From contig NZ_BMNC01000001.1 of the NCBI RefSeq assembly GCF_014646255.1, positions 747,366-811,365 on the forward strand: DNA of 64,000 nt, written 5' to 3'. A model generated the notes under the pieces. The model did no database searches. It saw nothing but the letters and a program-made list of their open reading frames with translations, and was not told the DNA's origin. Within the stretch, counting starts at the first letter, position 1; every line of letters begins with the position of its first letter. This DNA is from Lentzea pudingi. GTDB lineage: Bacteria > Actinomycetota > Actinomycetes > Mycobacteriales > Pseudonocardiaceae. Made by a program: the position numbers and the translations under genes. Shown piece after piece: positions 1 to 8,935 of this stretch.

Positions 1-2191
1 GGGGGAGTCCCCGCGTCGTCCTGAGCCGTTGTGCCGCCAGGAAGATCTCGGTCGTGCCGTGCTGCGGGGCGATGTCCAGATCGGCCGCCCGGCAGGCCCA
101 GCGCGCGCGTTGGGCGATCAGGTCGCCGACCCGGACCCGAGGAGCCTGACCGGCGATCCACACGGTCGGCAGGGACGCCGACGGCGCTGCGAACGCCCGC
201 AGGTGCGGATGGTCGTCCTCGCCCGCGTACAGGACGAGCTCGCCGTCCGAATCGTGCAACCGAGGGCCGTTCTCCGCGAGCACGACCGTGACGGCCGACA
301 GCGGGACCGACCGCGTGGCGTCGTCCGTGGCGACGGCGGTGACCTCGATGAACCGCCCGGGAAACGTGTCGGACACGAGCCCCTTGTGCCGCCTCCTGCG
401 GATCACCGTCGCGAGCCGTCCCGGCCCGCCCCACGGGCTGAGGTCCGCGGTGAAGTCGGCGGCGAGACCGTCCGGGTCGTCGCTGAAGTGCCCTTGCGAT
501 CCCCACGCGAAGACGTAGGGGTGCAGTTCTCCCAGCACGATCAGATCCTCGTCCCGGCCGTGTTCGAGCAGGACGTCCGGACTGACGAACGCCGGTCGCG
601 ACGGCGGCGGGCACAGCGCCAGCACCGACTCCGGAGTGAGCACGGACTGGCGCGGATCCGCCGGGTCCACACCGGACAGCACGAGCTCGCGGTAGCTCTC
701 CGCGAACTGCCGCGCGGGTTTCTCCAGTTCGGCGAGCCGCTCCTCCGGTGCGTTCTGGACGCGCCTGATCAACTCGTCGTAGGGCATCTCGGCATCACCG
801 CGCATCAGCTCTCCGCACCACTGGTTCGCTGCCAGGGTGCGAAGTTCTCCGTGGTGGGAGGCGACGGCGAGCACGGGGGACAGCTGCCCGGCCCAGCGCC
901 GCGCGGTGTCGGTGCCGACCAGCACCGGGGTCTGGTCGCCGCGCGCGTCGATCGAGACGACGGCGCGATCGGCGTACATCCGCCCGGCCGCGCGGCGCGC
1001 GTCGACTCCGGCGAGGCCCGTGAAGCGGTCCTCGAGGTCGGCCAGCCGGCTCGCTCTGGTGGCGTGGTCGGCCGCGTGCGCGTAGCGGTCCGCCAATTGA
1101 CGTACGTCGGTCAGGGCCGTGGGCCACGACGTGTGCGCGGCGTGCCGTCCGGCCCAGCCGATCAGCCACTCCAGCGGCCGCGAGGTGGTCGACGGCGGTT
1201 CCGGTGCCCTGCGCACCGCGCCCGCCCGAGCCAGCTTCGCCAGCAGCGTTCGTGCCGCGACGAGGTCGACTCCGGCGAGATCGGCCAGCACGCCGACGGT
1301 GCGCTCGCCGTCGATGGCCGCGACCAGGGCCGCCTGGTCGTCGGTGAGCCGCACCGCCCGTCCGTCGGCGAACCGGACGGTCGAGGCGTCCCGGCGGCAG
1401 GACGGCAACCACGACGGCGGAACGAGGTCCGCCATCGCGGGATCGGCGGCGATGGCCTCGGCGAGAGCGCACACGGCCCAGAAGGCGACGAACGCCTCGA
1501 CCTCGCGCACCCCGGCCGGCGTTTCGCCGCCCAGCAGGATGCCCGTCACCTCGTCGCTGACCTTGCCGTGCACCAGGGGACCGAAGAAGCTGGTGGTCTC
1601 GTTCTTGACCGCCAGCCGCTGGGCGTAGAGGTACGCACGGCGCTGGAACGCGCGGTCCTTGGCGCGCACCGCCTTCGGCCCTGCGGTGGCGCACCAGCGC
1701 AGGACCTCGGCGTGGAAGGCCGGGGCCAGCTGGAGGAGGGCGTCACGGACCCGCTCGTCGCCGAGCAGCGGACGCAACCGCCGGTCGCGGTCGGCGGACT
1801 CGGCCGTCACGGCCGCGGCCAGGAGCTCCGCCGAACGGTGAGCGGCCAGCCAGGCCGCCTGGTAGGCCGCCATCGGCTCGCGCAACTCCGGCAGCGACGC
1901 GGGGCCGAGTTCTCCCCGGCGGCCAAGGGCACGGCGAGCCTTGGACAGCACCCGCAGCGCGGGCTTGTCCTCCGTCTCCGCCGCCCGGGACACGGCGTCG
2001 ACCAGCTGGGGCAGCAGGACCGCGCGTGCCCGTTCGAGTGCGGCGGTCCGATCGCGGTACTCGCTCGCGCGCTCCGCGGTCTGGCGGTGGGCCAGGTCGA
2101 GCCACCAGTGGATCCCGAATCCGGCACGGCGCAGCAGAAGACGCGGGGACAGCCGCCATCGCAGGGCCACCGCCGCCTCCGGCCTCGTCAC
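1..2191 (-). CDS. LanB-like dehydratase / peptide aminoacyl-tRNA ligase (PEARL)-like enzyme, cut by window edge
   Basis: The frame starts at a GTG overlapping the stop of the TPR gene (GTGA) and stays open for 730 codons to the left edge, so the C-terminus is missing. The region around residue 190 (RAYLYAQRLAVKNETTSFFG) and the part near the cut (FLAAQRLRTTRGLP) resemble the N-terminal glutamylation domain of class I lantibiotic dehydratases. That fold uses aminoacyl-tRNA to glutamylate Ser/Thr (LanB) or to add an amino acid to a peptide C-terminus (PEARL). Whether a C-terminal elimination domain follows cannot be seen. It is third in a leftward set: precursor-like peptide, TPR protein, this gene. 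Assignment to the family is fairly sure; LanB versus PEARL is inference. Confidence 0.82.
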   Translation of the reverse strand, partial: MTRPEAAVALRWRLSPRLLLRRAGFGIHWWLDLAHRQTAERASEYRDRTAALERARAVLLPQLVDAVSRAAETEDKPALRVLSKARRALGRRGELGPASLPELREPMAAYQAAWLAAHRSAELLAAAVTAESADRDRRLRPLLGDERVRDALLQLAPAFHAEVLRWCATAGPKAVRAKDRAFQRRAYLYAQRLAVKNETTSFFGPLVHGKVSDEVTGILLGGETPAGVREVEAFVAFWAVCALAEAIAADPAMADLVPPSWLPSCRRDASTVRFADGRAVRLTDDQAALVAAIDGERTVGVLADLAGVDLVAARTLLAKLARAGAVRRAPEPPSTTSRPLEWLIGWAGRHAAHTSWPTALTDVRQLADRYAHAADHATRASRLADLEDRFTGLAGVDARRAAGRMYADRAVVSIDARGDQTPVLVGTDTARRWAGQLSPVLAVASHHGELRTLAANQWCGELMRGDAEMPYDELIRRVQNAPEERLAELEKPARQFAESYRELVLSGVDPADPRQSVLTPESVLALCPPPSRPAFVSPDVLLEHGRDEDLIVLGELHPYVFAWGSQGHFSDDPDGLAADFTADLSPWGGPGRLATVIRRRRHKGLVSDTFPGRFIEVTAVATDDATRSVPLSAVTVVLAENGPRLHDSDGELVLYAGEDDHPHLRAFAAPSASLPTVWIAGQAPRVRVGDLIAQRARWACRAADLDIAPQHGTTEIFLAAQRLRTTRGLP

Positions 2192-3984
2192 GGCCCGTCC
2201 TGGAAGTTGACGGCGTCGAACGGCCGGTTGAGCTTCGTCCTCGGCCGGGGCAGCACGGCGGCCATGGCGCGGGTGTCCGAGGCCGCGTCCGCCAGGGCCG
2301 CCGCCTTCGCGGGACTGCTCGTGCTGATCCGGGCGAACCGCACGACGTCCTCGGTGCCCGAGCTGTCGCCGGTCACGACCGCCCGGCCCGCCTTGGCCTG
2401 CGCGATGCGCAGCGGATCGGCGAGCCGGCGGGCCGCGTCCTCCGCGGCGCGGTAGTGCTCCAACGCCCGTTCGGACTCTCCTCGATCGGTGTGCAGCCCG
2501 CCGAGTTCCAGGCGCACCTCGCACTCGTGGAAGTCGTCGCGCCCGAACCTCGCGCACTCCAGGGTCACCGCGAGGTCGTCCAGCGCGGCCGTCGCCTCGC
2601 CGACCAGCAGCCGCAGTCCCGCCGACCGGTAGGCGTGGTGCTTGCGGAAGGCCGGTTCGGAGGAACCGCTGGCCTGGCTGAACTTCTCCCACGTGGCCAG
2701 TGCCTGCTCCGCGCGCCCGGACTTCTCCTGCAGCACGCTGATGTTGGAGTACAGGTTGATCCGCAGGTGCGCCGAACTCGAGTCGGTGAGGCCGGCGAGA
2801 CACTCCAGCGCCAGCTTCTCCTGCTCGAACGCCGACTTGAGCCTCTTCTGCGCGAAGAACGTCAGGCCGCGCAGGTTGTGCAGCCACCCGCGTTCCCGGC
2901 GCACGCTGTCGGACTCGTCCGGTCGCGCGGCGACGGCCGCGAAGCCCGCGTCCAGCTCGGCGGAGGCCTCCACGAGGTCGCCCGAACGCTTCGACAACGT
3001 CAGCGCGCGATAGAGATGTGCCTGTGCGCGCAGTTCCGGCGACAACTTCTCGCCTGATTCCCGCATGGCCGCGAAATGAGCGAGCGCGGCGGCCTGGTCA
3101 CCGCGGAAGCTGGCCTGGATTCCGAGAACTTTCAACAAGAAGGCGCGGACGTCCGCGAGTGAACGCACGATTCCGGGTTCGAACTCGATCGCGGCGGCCA
3201 GGTCGTCGGAGTCCCGGGCGGCGGTGACGATCTTTTCGACCGCGGTTTCTTCGAGACCGGGCAGGAGAGCGAGAGAGGAAACGGCGACCGAAGCCATCCC
3301 TTCCCAATTCGAACTGAAGAAGGCGAGCCGGCAGTATGTGAGCGCGGCCGAAACGCGGTCTGCCGCGGAACCGTCACCCATTGCTCTCGCGTAGAGATCC
3401 GCCTCGGGTGTGAACACCTCCGGCGGGGTGTGCCGCGCATTCGGGTCGGGGACCAGGTCGGTGAGACCGATCGGCAGGCCCATTCGGTTCAGGCACCGCA
3501 CCTTCTCGGCGCGGTAGTCGGCGTCGGCGCCGGGCGGCTCGCCGACGCCGAAGCGCGGGGAGACCAGCAGCTGCGCGCCGGGGGAGGTGGCGGCGTGTTC
3601 CGCGGCCCGCATGAACCCGCGCAGCGACGAGAGGTCGGTCCCGGCGAGCCCGGTCAGCAGCAGCGGTGAGCCCAGCTCGGCCGCGCCGGTGCACAGCGCC
3701 GCCGCGGCGACCGTCAGCACGCGGTAGACCTGCTCGCTCTCGCGGTGCAGCCGGCGTTCGGAGGGCGCGAGGGCCACGTCCTGCAACGCGGGCCCGTCCG
3801 CCTCCGCCGGGAACAGCTCCGCCCACTCCGCCGGACGGGATCCGGGCAGGTCACCGAACGTCGCACCCGACGCGCGCAGTGCCTGCAGAGCACGCCGCAG
3901 TCCGTCGTAGGAGGCGCCCGGCCCGGTCGCGACGTCCACCTCGACGGCGCCCGGCACCCGGCCCTCCGCCAGCCACATCACCAT
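2188..3984 (-). CDS. TPR-repeat protein of a RiPP-type locus
   Basis: 598 residues. The N-terminal 200 residues are not recognised. From about residue 250 the protein is made of helical, alanine-rich pairs typical of tetratricopeptide repeats (for example FRGDQAAALAHFAAM, SGRAEQALATWEKF, RGESERALEHYRAAEDAARR). No catalytic motif, signal peptide or membrane segment is visible. It starts at an ATG seven bases inside the end of the upstream small peptide gene and its stop overlaps the GTG of the LanB-like gene, so the three are almost certainly co-translated. A scaffold or peptide-presenting partner for the modifying enzyme is a reasonable inference. An in-frame ATG two codons later is an alternative start. 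Confidence 0.8.
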   Translation of the reverse strand: MVMWLAEGRVPGAVEVDVATGPGASYDGLRRALQALRASGATFGDLPGSRPAEWAELFPAEADGPALQDVALAPSERRLHRESEQVYRVLTVAAAALCTGAAELGSPLLLTGLAGTDLSSLRGFMRAAEHAATSPGAQLLVSPRFGVGEPPGADADYRAEKVRCLNRMGLPIGLTDLVPDPNARHTPPEVFTPEADLYARAMGDGSAADRVSAALTYCRLAFFSSNWEGMASVAVSSLALLPGLEETAVEKIVTAARDSDDLAAAIEFEPGIVRSLADVRAFLLKVLGIQASFRGDQAAALAHFAAMRESGEKLSPELRAQAHLYRALTLSKRSGDLVEASAELDAGFAAVAARPDESDSVRRERGWLHNLRGLTFFAQKRLKSAFEQEKLALECLAGLTDSSSAHLRINLYSNISVLQEKSGRAEQALATWEKFSQASGSSEPAFRKHHAYRSAGLRLLVGEATAALDDLAVTLECARFGRDDFHECEVRLELGGLHTDRGESERALEHYRAAEDAARRLADPLRIAQAKAGRAVVTGDSSGTEDVVRFARISTSSPAKAAALADAASDTRAMAAVLPRPRTKLNRPFDAVNFQDGP

Positions 3985-4154
3985 GTGAGGGCTTCCGTCT
4001 CGGCGAGCGCGAGCGGGGCGATCTTGTTCTCCACCTCGTCGAGGTCGAAATCGACGTCGTCGAGGTCGTCGAGGTCCTCCAGCTGGTCCTCAACGATGTC
4101 CGCGGAACGGTCCTCAAGTGTCTCTTCGGCATTGTTCGTCGCTTTTTCGGGCAT
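3978..4154 (-). CDS. Small acidic precursor-like peptide with C-terminal Trp
   Basis: 58 residues from the ATG at 4154; a TTG at 4184 would give 68. The body is strongly acidic (EDLDDLDDVDFDLDEVENK, about residues 26-44), like leader peptides of actinobacterial RiPPs. It is followed by a short hydrophobic tail, APLALAETEALTW, with Trp as the last residue. There is no Cys, so no lanthionine or thiazole core is possible. It is the first gene of a tightly overlapping set with a TPR protein and a LanB-like enzyme. Scaffold peptides used by PEARL enzymes are known to receive amino acids at their C-terminus, and those of the ammosamide type are reported to end in Trp. The family match is inference from position and composition. 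The Shine-Dalgarno is weak (TGGA six bases before ATG). Confidence 0.68.
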   Translation of the reverse strand: MPEKATNNAEETLEDRSADIVEDQLEDLDDLDDVDFDLDEVENKIAPLALAETEALTW

Positions 4155-4458
4155 CACAAATCCATTCAATGGGTGTGGTGACAAAAGAGAAGCGCGAGCT
4201 GAAAGAAGGCGCGCTGAAGTGGTGCTCCTGCCCCAGTGCAGGCGAATGACGCGATGGCGCGCTCGAACGTCGAAGGCGCGCCCGAAATCAGGCGTCAGTT
4301 GTGCAGAACACAGACCATTCGACTACCCCCCGTTGTGCGGGCAACAGCCCGTCAATTCAGACAATACCCAGCGGAATAGCCCGGTTCAAGGCGTCTCGCT
4401 GTTCAGCCCCTGGTCCATCCGGGTGAGATTCGCTTGAACGAGTTGTACGCACGGCAAT
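4155..4458. other. Non-coding leader upstream of the RiPP-like set
   Basis: About 300 bases between the precursor-like gene and the terminator at 4459-4488. No convincing ORF on either strand. The stretch is less GC-rich than its surroundings, especially at 4310-4440, and is the only place where a promoter for the leftward set can lie. I see no clear -10/-35 pair or palindromic operator. Confidence 0.5.
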
Positions 4459-4488
4459 GAGCCCCGTCCGGCACGCCGAACGGGGCTC
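4459..4488. terminator. Stem-loop terminator after the VOC gene
   Basis: A 14-base-pair inverted repeat with a single mismatch and a 2-base loop (GAGCCCCGTCCGGC / GCCGAACGGGGCTC). It lies 33 bases past the stop of the leftward VOC gene. There is no U-tract, as is common in actinomycetes. It probably separates the VOC gene from the RiPP-like set. Confidence 0.6.
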
Positions 4489-4520
4489 CCATGCATTGTT
4501 CTAATAGGTGGGAAGTCAAT

Positions 4521-5261
4521 TCACGGGCGGCGACTGGGGTCGATGACCGCGAATTTCGCTCCTTCTGGATCGGAGAGGACGGCCACCCGTCCGGCCGGGA
4601 TGTCCGCGGGCGGGCGTTCCACCCGGCCTCCCGTCGCCACCGCTCGGTCGGCCAGCCGGTCCACGTCGCCGGGGCCGCTTTCGAAGTACGGCAACCAGTG
4701 CGCCGGTGGAGGTGCCACGAGCCGGCCGGCTCCCGGCGCGCCGCCCGCCGACCAGATCACGTAGTCGTACCGGTCCCCATCGCCGATCTGGGTGCCCGAG
4801 AAGCCGAAAGCCTCCACGTAGAAACCGTCCACGACGGACGCTTCCGGGGTGGACAGCTCGGCCCAGTTGACCATCCCTGGGCGGTGGTGTCCCACCGTCC
4901 AATCGCCGATCTGTTGCCACAGCCCGAACACGGCGCCCGCCGGATCCGCGACCACGGCCAGGACACCCTGCCCCTGCGCCACGACCGGTCCGTGCAGCAC
5001 CTTGCCGCCACGACTCGCCGCGGCCTCCGCGGCCAGCCTGGTGTCCTCAGTGGACAGGTAGACCGTCCAGGCGCTGGGTTCGTCCGGCTTCCGGGGCCGG
5101 ACTCCGGCGACCGGCAGGCCGTCCACGTCCGCGTAGACGTAGCTCCCACCGGGATCGAGGTCGAGCCGCCAGGTCCAGCCGAACAGGCCCGTGTAGAAGT
5201 CGCGGGCCGCGTCGACATCCGCCGCGCTCACGTCGACCAGGCCGATCATGCCGTTGTTCAT
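4521..5261 (-). CDS. Two-domain VOC (glyoxalase/bleomycin-resistance fold) protein
   Basis: 246 residues made of two glyoxalase-like halves, about residues 4-120 and 127-240. Each begins with a typical VOC strand-helix (LVDVSAADVDAARDFYTGLFGW; MVNWAELSTPEASVVDGFYVEAFGF) and ends with a D-P-x-GA-x-F motif (DPAGAVFGLW, DPEGAKFAVID). The layout matches the actinobacterial CFP30B-like group, whose substrates are unknown. It starts 27 bases after the stop of the leftward TetR gene, so the two probably share a transcript. Detoxification or a small-molecule-binding role is possible; no specific reaction can be named. Confidence 0.85.
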   Translation of the reverse strand: MNNGMIGLVDVSAADVDAARDFYTGLFGWTWRLDLDPGGSYVYADVDGLPVAGVRPRKPDEPSAWTVYLSTEDTRLAAEAAASRGGKVLHGPVVAQGQGVLAVVADPAGAVFGLWQQIGDWTVGHHRPGMVNWAELSTPEASVVDGFYVEAFGFSGTQIGDGDRYDYVIWSAGGAPGAGRLVAPPPAHWLPYFESGPGDVDRLADRAVATGGRVERPPADIPAGRVAVLSDPEGAKFAVIDPSRRP

Positions 5262-5288
5262 CGTCTGCGACTCCTTCCCGATCCCCGC

Positions 5289-5945
5289 TCAGGCCGTCTC
5301 GTCGGTCGGTGTGACGCCCAGCGCGGACGCCAGCGTGGCCAGCACGACCGTGCGCACTCCCGGGCCGTCGTAGTACTCGTGGTCGAGCACCCGCGGAATG
5401 ATCAACCCGTCCAGCACGCCGACCAGGACGGTGACGACGTTCTCGATGGCCTCGTCGCTCGACGCCAGGCCCTGGAAGTCGCCCTGCTCGACCCCGCCGC
5501 GAATGGCGTCGACGAAGGGCTGGCGGTAGCGCCGGTGCAGGTGCTCACCGTGCTCGCGCAGTTCGGGATCGCGCATCGACGCGTGCCAGAACTCCATCAG
5601 CATCCGCCACGCGTCCTCCGACAACGGGTCGAGCGCCCGGTCGACCAGCGCCACCAGCCGTTGCCATGGTGAACCTTCCGCGGCCGTCGCCTCGAGGGCG
5701 AGGACCTCCTGCTCGGTCGAGTGCTGCAGTGCCTCGAGGAGCATGTCGTCGCGCGAACCGAAGTAGAACTGCAGGGTGCTCACCGCGAGCCCGGCGACCT
5801 GCGCGACGTCGCTGAAACGGGTTCGGCCGTAGCCGCGCTCGGTCAGCACGGTGATCACGTGCTTGAGCACTTCCTCGCGCTTCTCGCCGCCGGCCCGCCG
5901 GCGTGTGCTGAGAAAGCGTCGCTCAGCACCTTGAACTGGGCTCAT
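5289..5945 (-). CDS. TetR-family repressor, divergent from an MFS efflux pump
   Basis: About 218 residues from the ATG at 5945; a GTG three codons earlier would fall at the edge of an operator half-site. The N-terminal HTH is clear (FSDVAQVAGLAVSTLQFYFG, near residues 45-65), followed by a helical ligand-binding domain. It faces a 14-TM drug exporter across about 100 bases that hold palindromic CGTATG sites. The standard arrangement would be a repressor controlling its own gene, the pump and probably the VOC gene downstream. The inducer is unknown. Confidence 0.88.
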   Translation of the reverse strand: MSPVQGAERRFLSTRRRAGGEKREEVLKHVITVLTERGYGRTRFSDVAQVAGLAVSTLQFYFGSRDDMLLEALQHSTEQEVLALEATAAEGSPWQRLVALVDRALDPLSEDAWRMLMEFWHASMRDPELREHGEHLHRRYRQPFVDAIRGGVEQGDFQGLASSDEAIENVVTVLVGVLDGLIIPRVLDHEYYDGPGVRTVVLATLASALGVTPTDETA

Positions 5946-5954
5946 GCCCGTCAC

Positions 5955-6018
5955 CGTATGGCTCTACCGTATGACAGTCAAGGTCCTCATGTGGCATGAG
6001 CTATCGTATGGTCATACG
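5955..6018. promoter_or_regulatory. Operator region for the TetR/MFS pair
   Basis: A perfect palindrome CGTATG-GT-CATACG lies at 6005-6018, 30 bases before the MFS start. Two further CGTATG half-sites lie at 5955-5960 and 5968-5973, next to the TetR start. The repeated hexamer on both sides of a divergent promoter is what a TetR dimer operator looks like. Confidence 0.7.
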
Positions 6019-6047
6019 GTTGCTAGATACGAGCTTGTGAGGGGTCA

Positions 6048-7586
6048 ATGGCTGATCGGGCAACACCTGGCGAACGCACCACCCAGGTACACCGCTGGTT
6101 GGTCCTGGCGTTGATGTGCAGCGGGTTGCTGCTGGTCGCGATGGACAACACGATCCTCAACGTCGCGCTGCCCGCGATCGCGGACGAGCTGCGGCCGGGT
6201 AACACGGCCCTGTTGTGGATCGTCGACCTCTATTCGCTGGTGGTGGCCGGTCTGCTGGTGACAGCGGGCACGGCGAGCGACCGGAGCGGTCGCAAGAAGT
6301 TCTTCCTGATCGGCATGGCCCTGTTCGGGATCTCGTCGGTGGTCGCCGCGTTCTCGGGCTCGATCGAGGTCCTGCTGGCGTCGCGGGTGCTGCGCGGCAT
6401 CGGCGGCGCGATGATCATGCCCGCGACCCTGTCGGTCATCCGCAACGTCTTCACCGACTCCCGTGAACGCGGCGTGGCCATCGGCATCTGGTCCGCTACG
6501 GCGTCCGCGGGATCGGCGATCGGCCCGATCCTCGCCGGAGCGGCGTTGCAGTACTTCCACTGGGGCTCGGTGTTCCTGATCAGTTTGCCGATCGTCGTCG
6601 TCGCGATGGTGCTGACGGTGATCTACGTGCCCGAGTCGCGGGACCCGTCGCCCGGCCGGTTCGACCCGCTCAGCGTCGTGTTGTCGATGGCAGCCGTGGT
6701 CGGCGTCGTGTACGGCGTGAAGGAACTCGCCGGACACGGTCTGGCACCTGTCGCCACCGCGGTCCTGCTGGCGGGCCTGACGCTGGCGTTCACCTTCGTC
6801 CGCAGGCAGGGCAAGCTGGACAGCCCGTTGCTCGACCTGTCGTTGTTCAAGGCCAGGCGCTTCGTGGCCGCGACGTTGTCGGTGCTGCTGTCCTTCTTCG
6901 GCTTCTTCGGCCTGTTGTTCTTCCTCACCCAGTACTTCCAGATCCTGCGGGGCTACAGCCCGCTGGAGACCGGTCTGTGGCTGTTGCCGCTGGCGCTGGC
7001 GAGCGTCGTCGCCGCTCCGCTGACCGGTGCGATCGTCGCGAGGACGGGCACCAGGGTCACGCTCGCCGGCGCGTTCGCCCTGCTGTCGATCTCGCTGGGG
7101 GTCTTCTCCCTGCTGGGAGGCGAGAACGACACCCTGTTGATCGTGCTCGGCTTCCTCGGCGTCGGTTTCGGCGCGAGCGTGGCCGTGACCGCCGGCTCGC
7201 AGGCGATCATGACCAGCGCCCCGCCCGAACGGGCAGGAGGAGCCGCCGCGATCCAGGAGACGTCGTTCGAACTGGGCGCGGGCCTCGGCGTGGCGCTGCT
7301 GGGCAGCGTGATGGCCGCGCTCTACAGCACAGCGATGACCCGTTTCACCGACACGGCCGCGTCCGAATCACTTCCCGCGGCGGCGGTCGCGGCGTCCAAA
7401 TTGGACGGTCCGCAGGCTGCGGCGCTCATGGACGCGGCGAAGGCGGCCTTCATCGACGGCCTCTCCGCCGCCGCACTGGTGGGAGCGGGCGTCATGCTGA
7501 TCACCGCGGTGCTCGCCGCGGTCTGGCTCCCCCCGCTGGCCGTGGAACGAGAGGAACTGGCCGCAGGCGCCGGCGGCGACTGGTGA
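6048..7586 (+). CDS. MFS multidrug exporter, DHA2 (14-TM) family
   Basis: 512 residues, inner-membrane proton-coupled efflux. The first helix carries the DHA2 hallmark VAMDNTILNVALPAIADEL. Motif A-like loop SDRSGRKKFFLIG follows helix 2, and motif C-like G-x-x-x-G-P (SATASAGSAIGPILAG) lies in helix 5. Length and hydrophobic pattern fit 14 helices. The ATG at 6048 follows GAGGGGTC. Divergent from a TetR gene with shared CGTATG operators, so expression is probably drug-induced. Substrate unknown. Confidence 0.9.
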   Translation: MADRATPGERTTQVHRWLVLALMCSGLLLVAMDNTILNVALPAIADELRPGNTALLWIVDLYSLVVAGLLVTAGTASDRSGRKKFFLIGMALFGISSVVAAFSGSIEVLLASRVLRGIGGAMIMPATLSVIRNVFTDSRERGVAIGIWSATASAGSAIGPILAGAALQYFHWGSVFLISLPIVVVAMVLTVIYVPESRDPSPGRFDPLSVVLSMAAVVGVVYGVKELAGHGLAPVATAVLLAGLTLAFTFVRRQGKLDSPLLDLSLFKARRFVAATLSVLLSFFGFFGLLFFLTQYFQILRGYSPLETGLWLLPLALASVVAAPLTGAIVARTGTRVTLAGAFALLSISLGVFSLLGGENDTLLIVLGFLGVGFGASVAVTAGSQAIMTSAPPERAGGAAAIQETSFELGAGLGVALLGSVMAALYSTAMTRFTDTAASESLPAAAVAASKLDGPQAAALMDAAKAAFIDGLSAAALVGAGVMLITAVLAAVWLPPLAVEREELAAGAGGDW

Positions 7587-7654
7587 CCAGCGGCGCGTCG
7601 GCGGCCACCCCCCAAGTCCGCCGGCGCGCCGCCTCCCCTTCGACCAGGAGCACC

Positions 7655-8221
7655 ATGATCGTCACCCACCGCATCGCCCACGCCATAGCCGACGGCGAGG
7701 TGACAGTTGCCTACCGCCGATGGCGCCGGCCCGCGGTCAAGGAAGGGCAGGAGTTCCACACCGTCGCGGGAGTGGTCAGGATCGACACGGTGAACACCGT
7801 GAACGATCCCCTGACCGCGGCAGACGCGCGAGAAGCCGGCTACAGCTCCCTCGCTGAACTCACCGCGACCTTCCGCGACACGCCAGGCGCGTTCCTCTTC
7901 CGCATCGGCCTCTCGTGGAAGGGCCCGGACCCCCGCGAACAACTGGCGGCGAACACCGACCTGACCCGTGAGGACGCCGAGGAACTGGACCGCCGCCTGG
8001 CCGGACTGGACCGGCAGATCCCGTGGACGCACCACGTGCTCAGCAGGCTGGCGGAGGAGCCAGGCCTCGTCGCCGGACGCCTCGCCGGCGAACTGGACAT
8101 CGACAAGGAGTCCCTGAAACGCAGGATCCGGCACCTCAAGGCGCTCGGCCTCACGATCAGCCTGACCAGCGGCTACCGTCTCTCGCCGCGCGGTGAGGCC
8201 TACCGCGACCTTCAGCGCTGA
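7655..8221 (+). CDS. ASCH-domain protein with C-terminal winged helix
   Basis: 188 residues. Residues 1-90 fit the ASCH fold, a PUA-like RNA-binding module: HRIAHAIADGEVTVAYRRW early on, then EFHTVAGVVRIDTV. Residues 125-188 look like a helix-turn-helix or winged helix (SRLAEEPGLVAGRLAGEL then KRRIRHLKALGLT). ATG with AGGAG six bases upstream. It lies 68 bases after the MFS gene on the same strand. Role unknown; binding of RNA or a modified nucleotide is the family expectation. Confidence 0.75.
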   Translation: MIVTHRIAHAIADGEVTVAYRRWRRPAVKEGQEFHTVAGVVRIDTVNTVNDPLTAADAREAGYSSLAELTATFRDTPGAFLFRIGLSWKGPDPREQLAANTDLTREDAEELDRRLAGLDRQIPWTHHVLSRLAEEPGLVAGRLAGELDIDKESLKRRIRHLKALGLTISLTSGYRLSPRGEAYRDLQR

Positions 8222-8373
8222 AGCGCAGGGCCGCCTCGCGCATCAGACGGTTGGACAGGCCTCGCCGCTCGCCAGCCTGGTGGTAGACGTTCGCGAGTCA
8301 GGGCGCGCAACACGTGTTGCCGCAGACATCGACAACGGGACCGACCGGTCCTCATCGACCTTGAACGAACCCA

Positions 8374-8410
8374 CGCTGACCTGCAAGAGTCGCTTTTTTG
8401 CAGGTCAGCG
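8374..8410. terminator. 13-bp perfect stem-loop at the end of the PRC-barrel gene
   Basis: CGCTGACCTGCAA (8374-8386) pairs perfectly with TTGCAGGTCAGCG (8398-8410), with an 11-base loop containing a T run. The right arm overlaps the stop codon of the leftward PRC-barrel gene. It can stop transcription from both sides. Confidence 0.65.
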
Positions 8411-8794
8411 CGGATCGGTGCGATAACTCTCGGCGTAATACTCGTCGGTGCGGCGCCGGTAGTTCTCGTGGTCGTCGTGGTCGTACTCCGGCGCGTCCTT
8501 GATCTGCTCCTTGGTGCGGTCGACGAAGACCTTGCGTTCCGCGTGGTCCACGTGCCGCACGGTGCCGACGGGCAGCACGACCTTGTGGCCGAAGATCCAC
8601 GGACCGGTGTCGACCATCAGGCAGTCGTGCGGCACCTTGGCGTTGTCCTCGTCGATCTTGCCGATGCCACCGTCGGTGGCCTCGACGTCGTAGCCGATCA
8701 GGCCGGTGTCGGGGCGGTCCGCGAGGTCCTGTTCCGGTTCGCCGGCCCAGGACGGGTCGCGCCACACCCAGGGGATGAACGGGATGGGTTGCAC
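8405..8794 (-). CDS. PRC-barrel domain stress-type protein
   Basis: 129 residues. The core (about 28-105) is PRC-barrel-like: TGLIGYDVEATDGGIGKIDE then GPWIFGHKVVLPVGTVRHVD and KVFVDRTKEQI. The tail is rich in Asp, His, Glu, Tyr and Arg and probably disordered. GTG start with GGAGG six bases upstream. Such small proteins are common in actinomycetes and are often stress-induced, but no reaction is known. Single gene between two stretches of non-coding sequence. Confidence 0.85.
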   Translation of the reverse strand: MQPIPFIPWVWRDPSWAGEPEQDLADRPDTGLIGYDVEATDGGIGKIDEDNAKVPHDCLMVDTGPWIFGHKVVLPVGTVRHVDHAERKVFVDRTKEQIKDAPEYDHDDHENYRRRTDEYYAESYRTDPR

Positions 8795-8935
8795 GTCTGC
8801 CTCCTCAGTCGTTCCGCGTCACGCCGTCGATCACGAGCGCTCGACACCCAGCCGTGCGGCCTCCTGGTCGGTGCCGCGCTTGCCGAGCCCGGAGTGCGGG
8901 ACGAACGCGCCTGACCTGTCGCCACCGGGTACCCG

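Noticed and set aside
29..2455. 808-codon rightward frame across the left edge
   Set aside because: It is the mirror of the LanB-like gene and the end of the TPR gene. Its product is an Arg/Gly/Pro-rich sequence without domains, while the leftward frame has family motifs.
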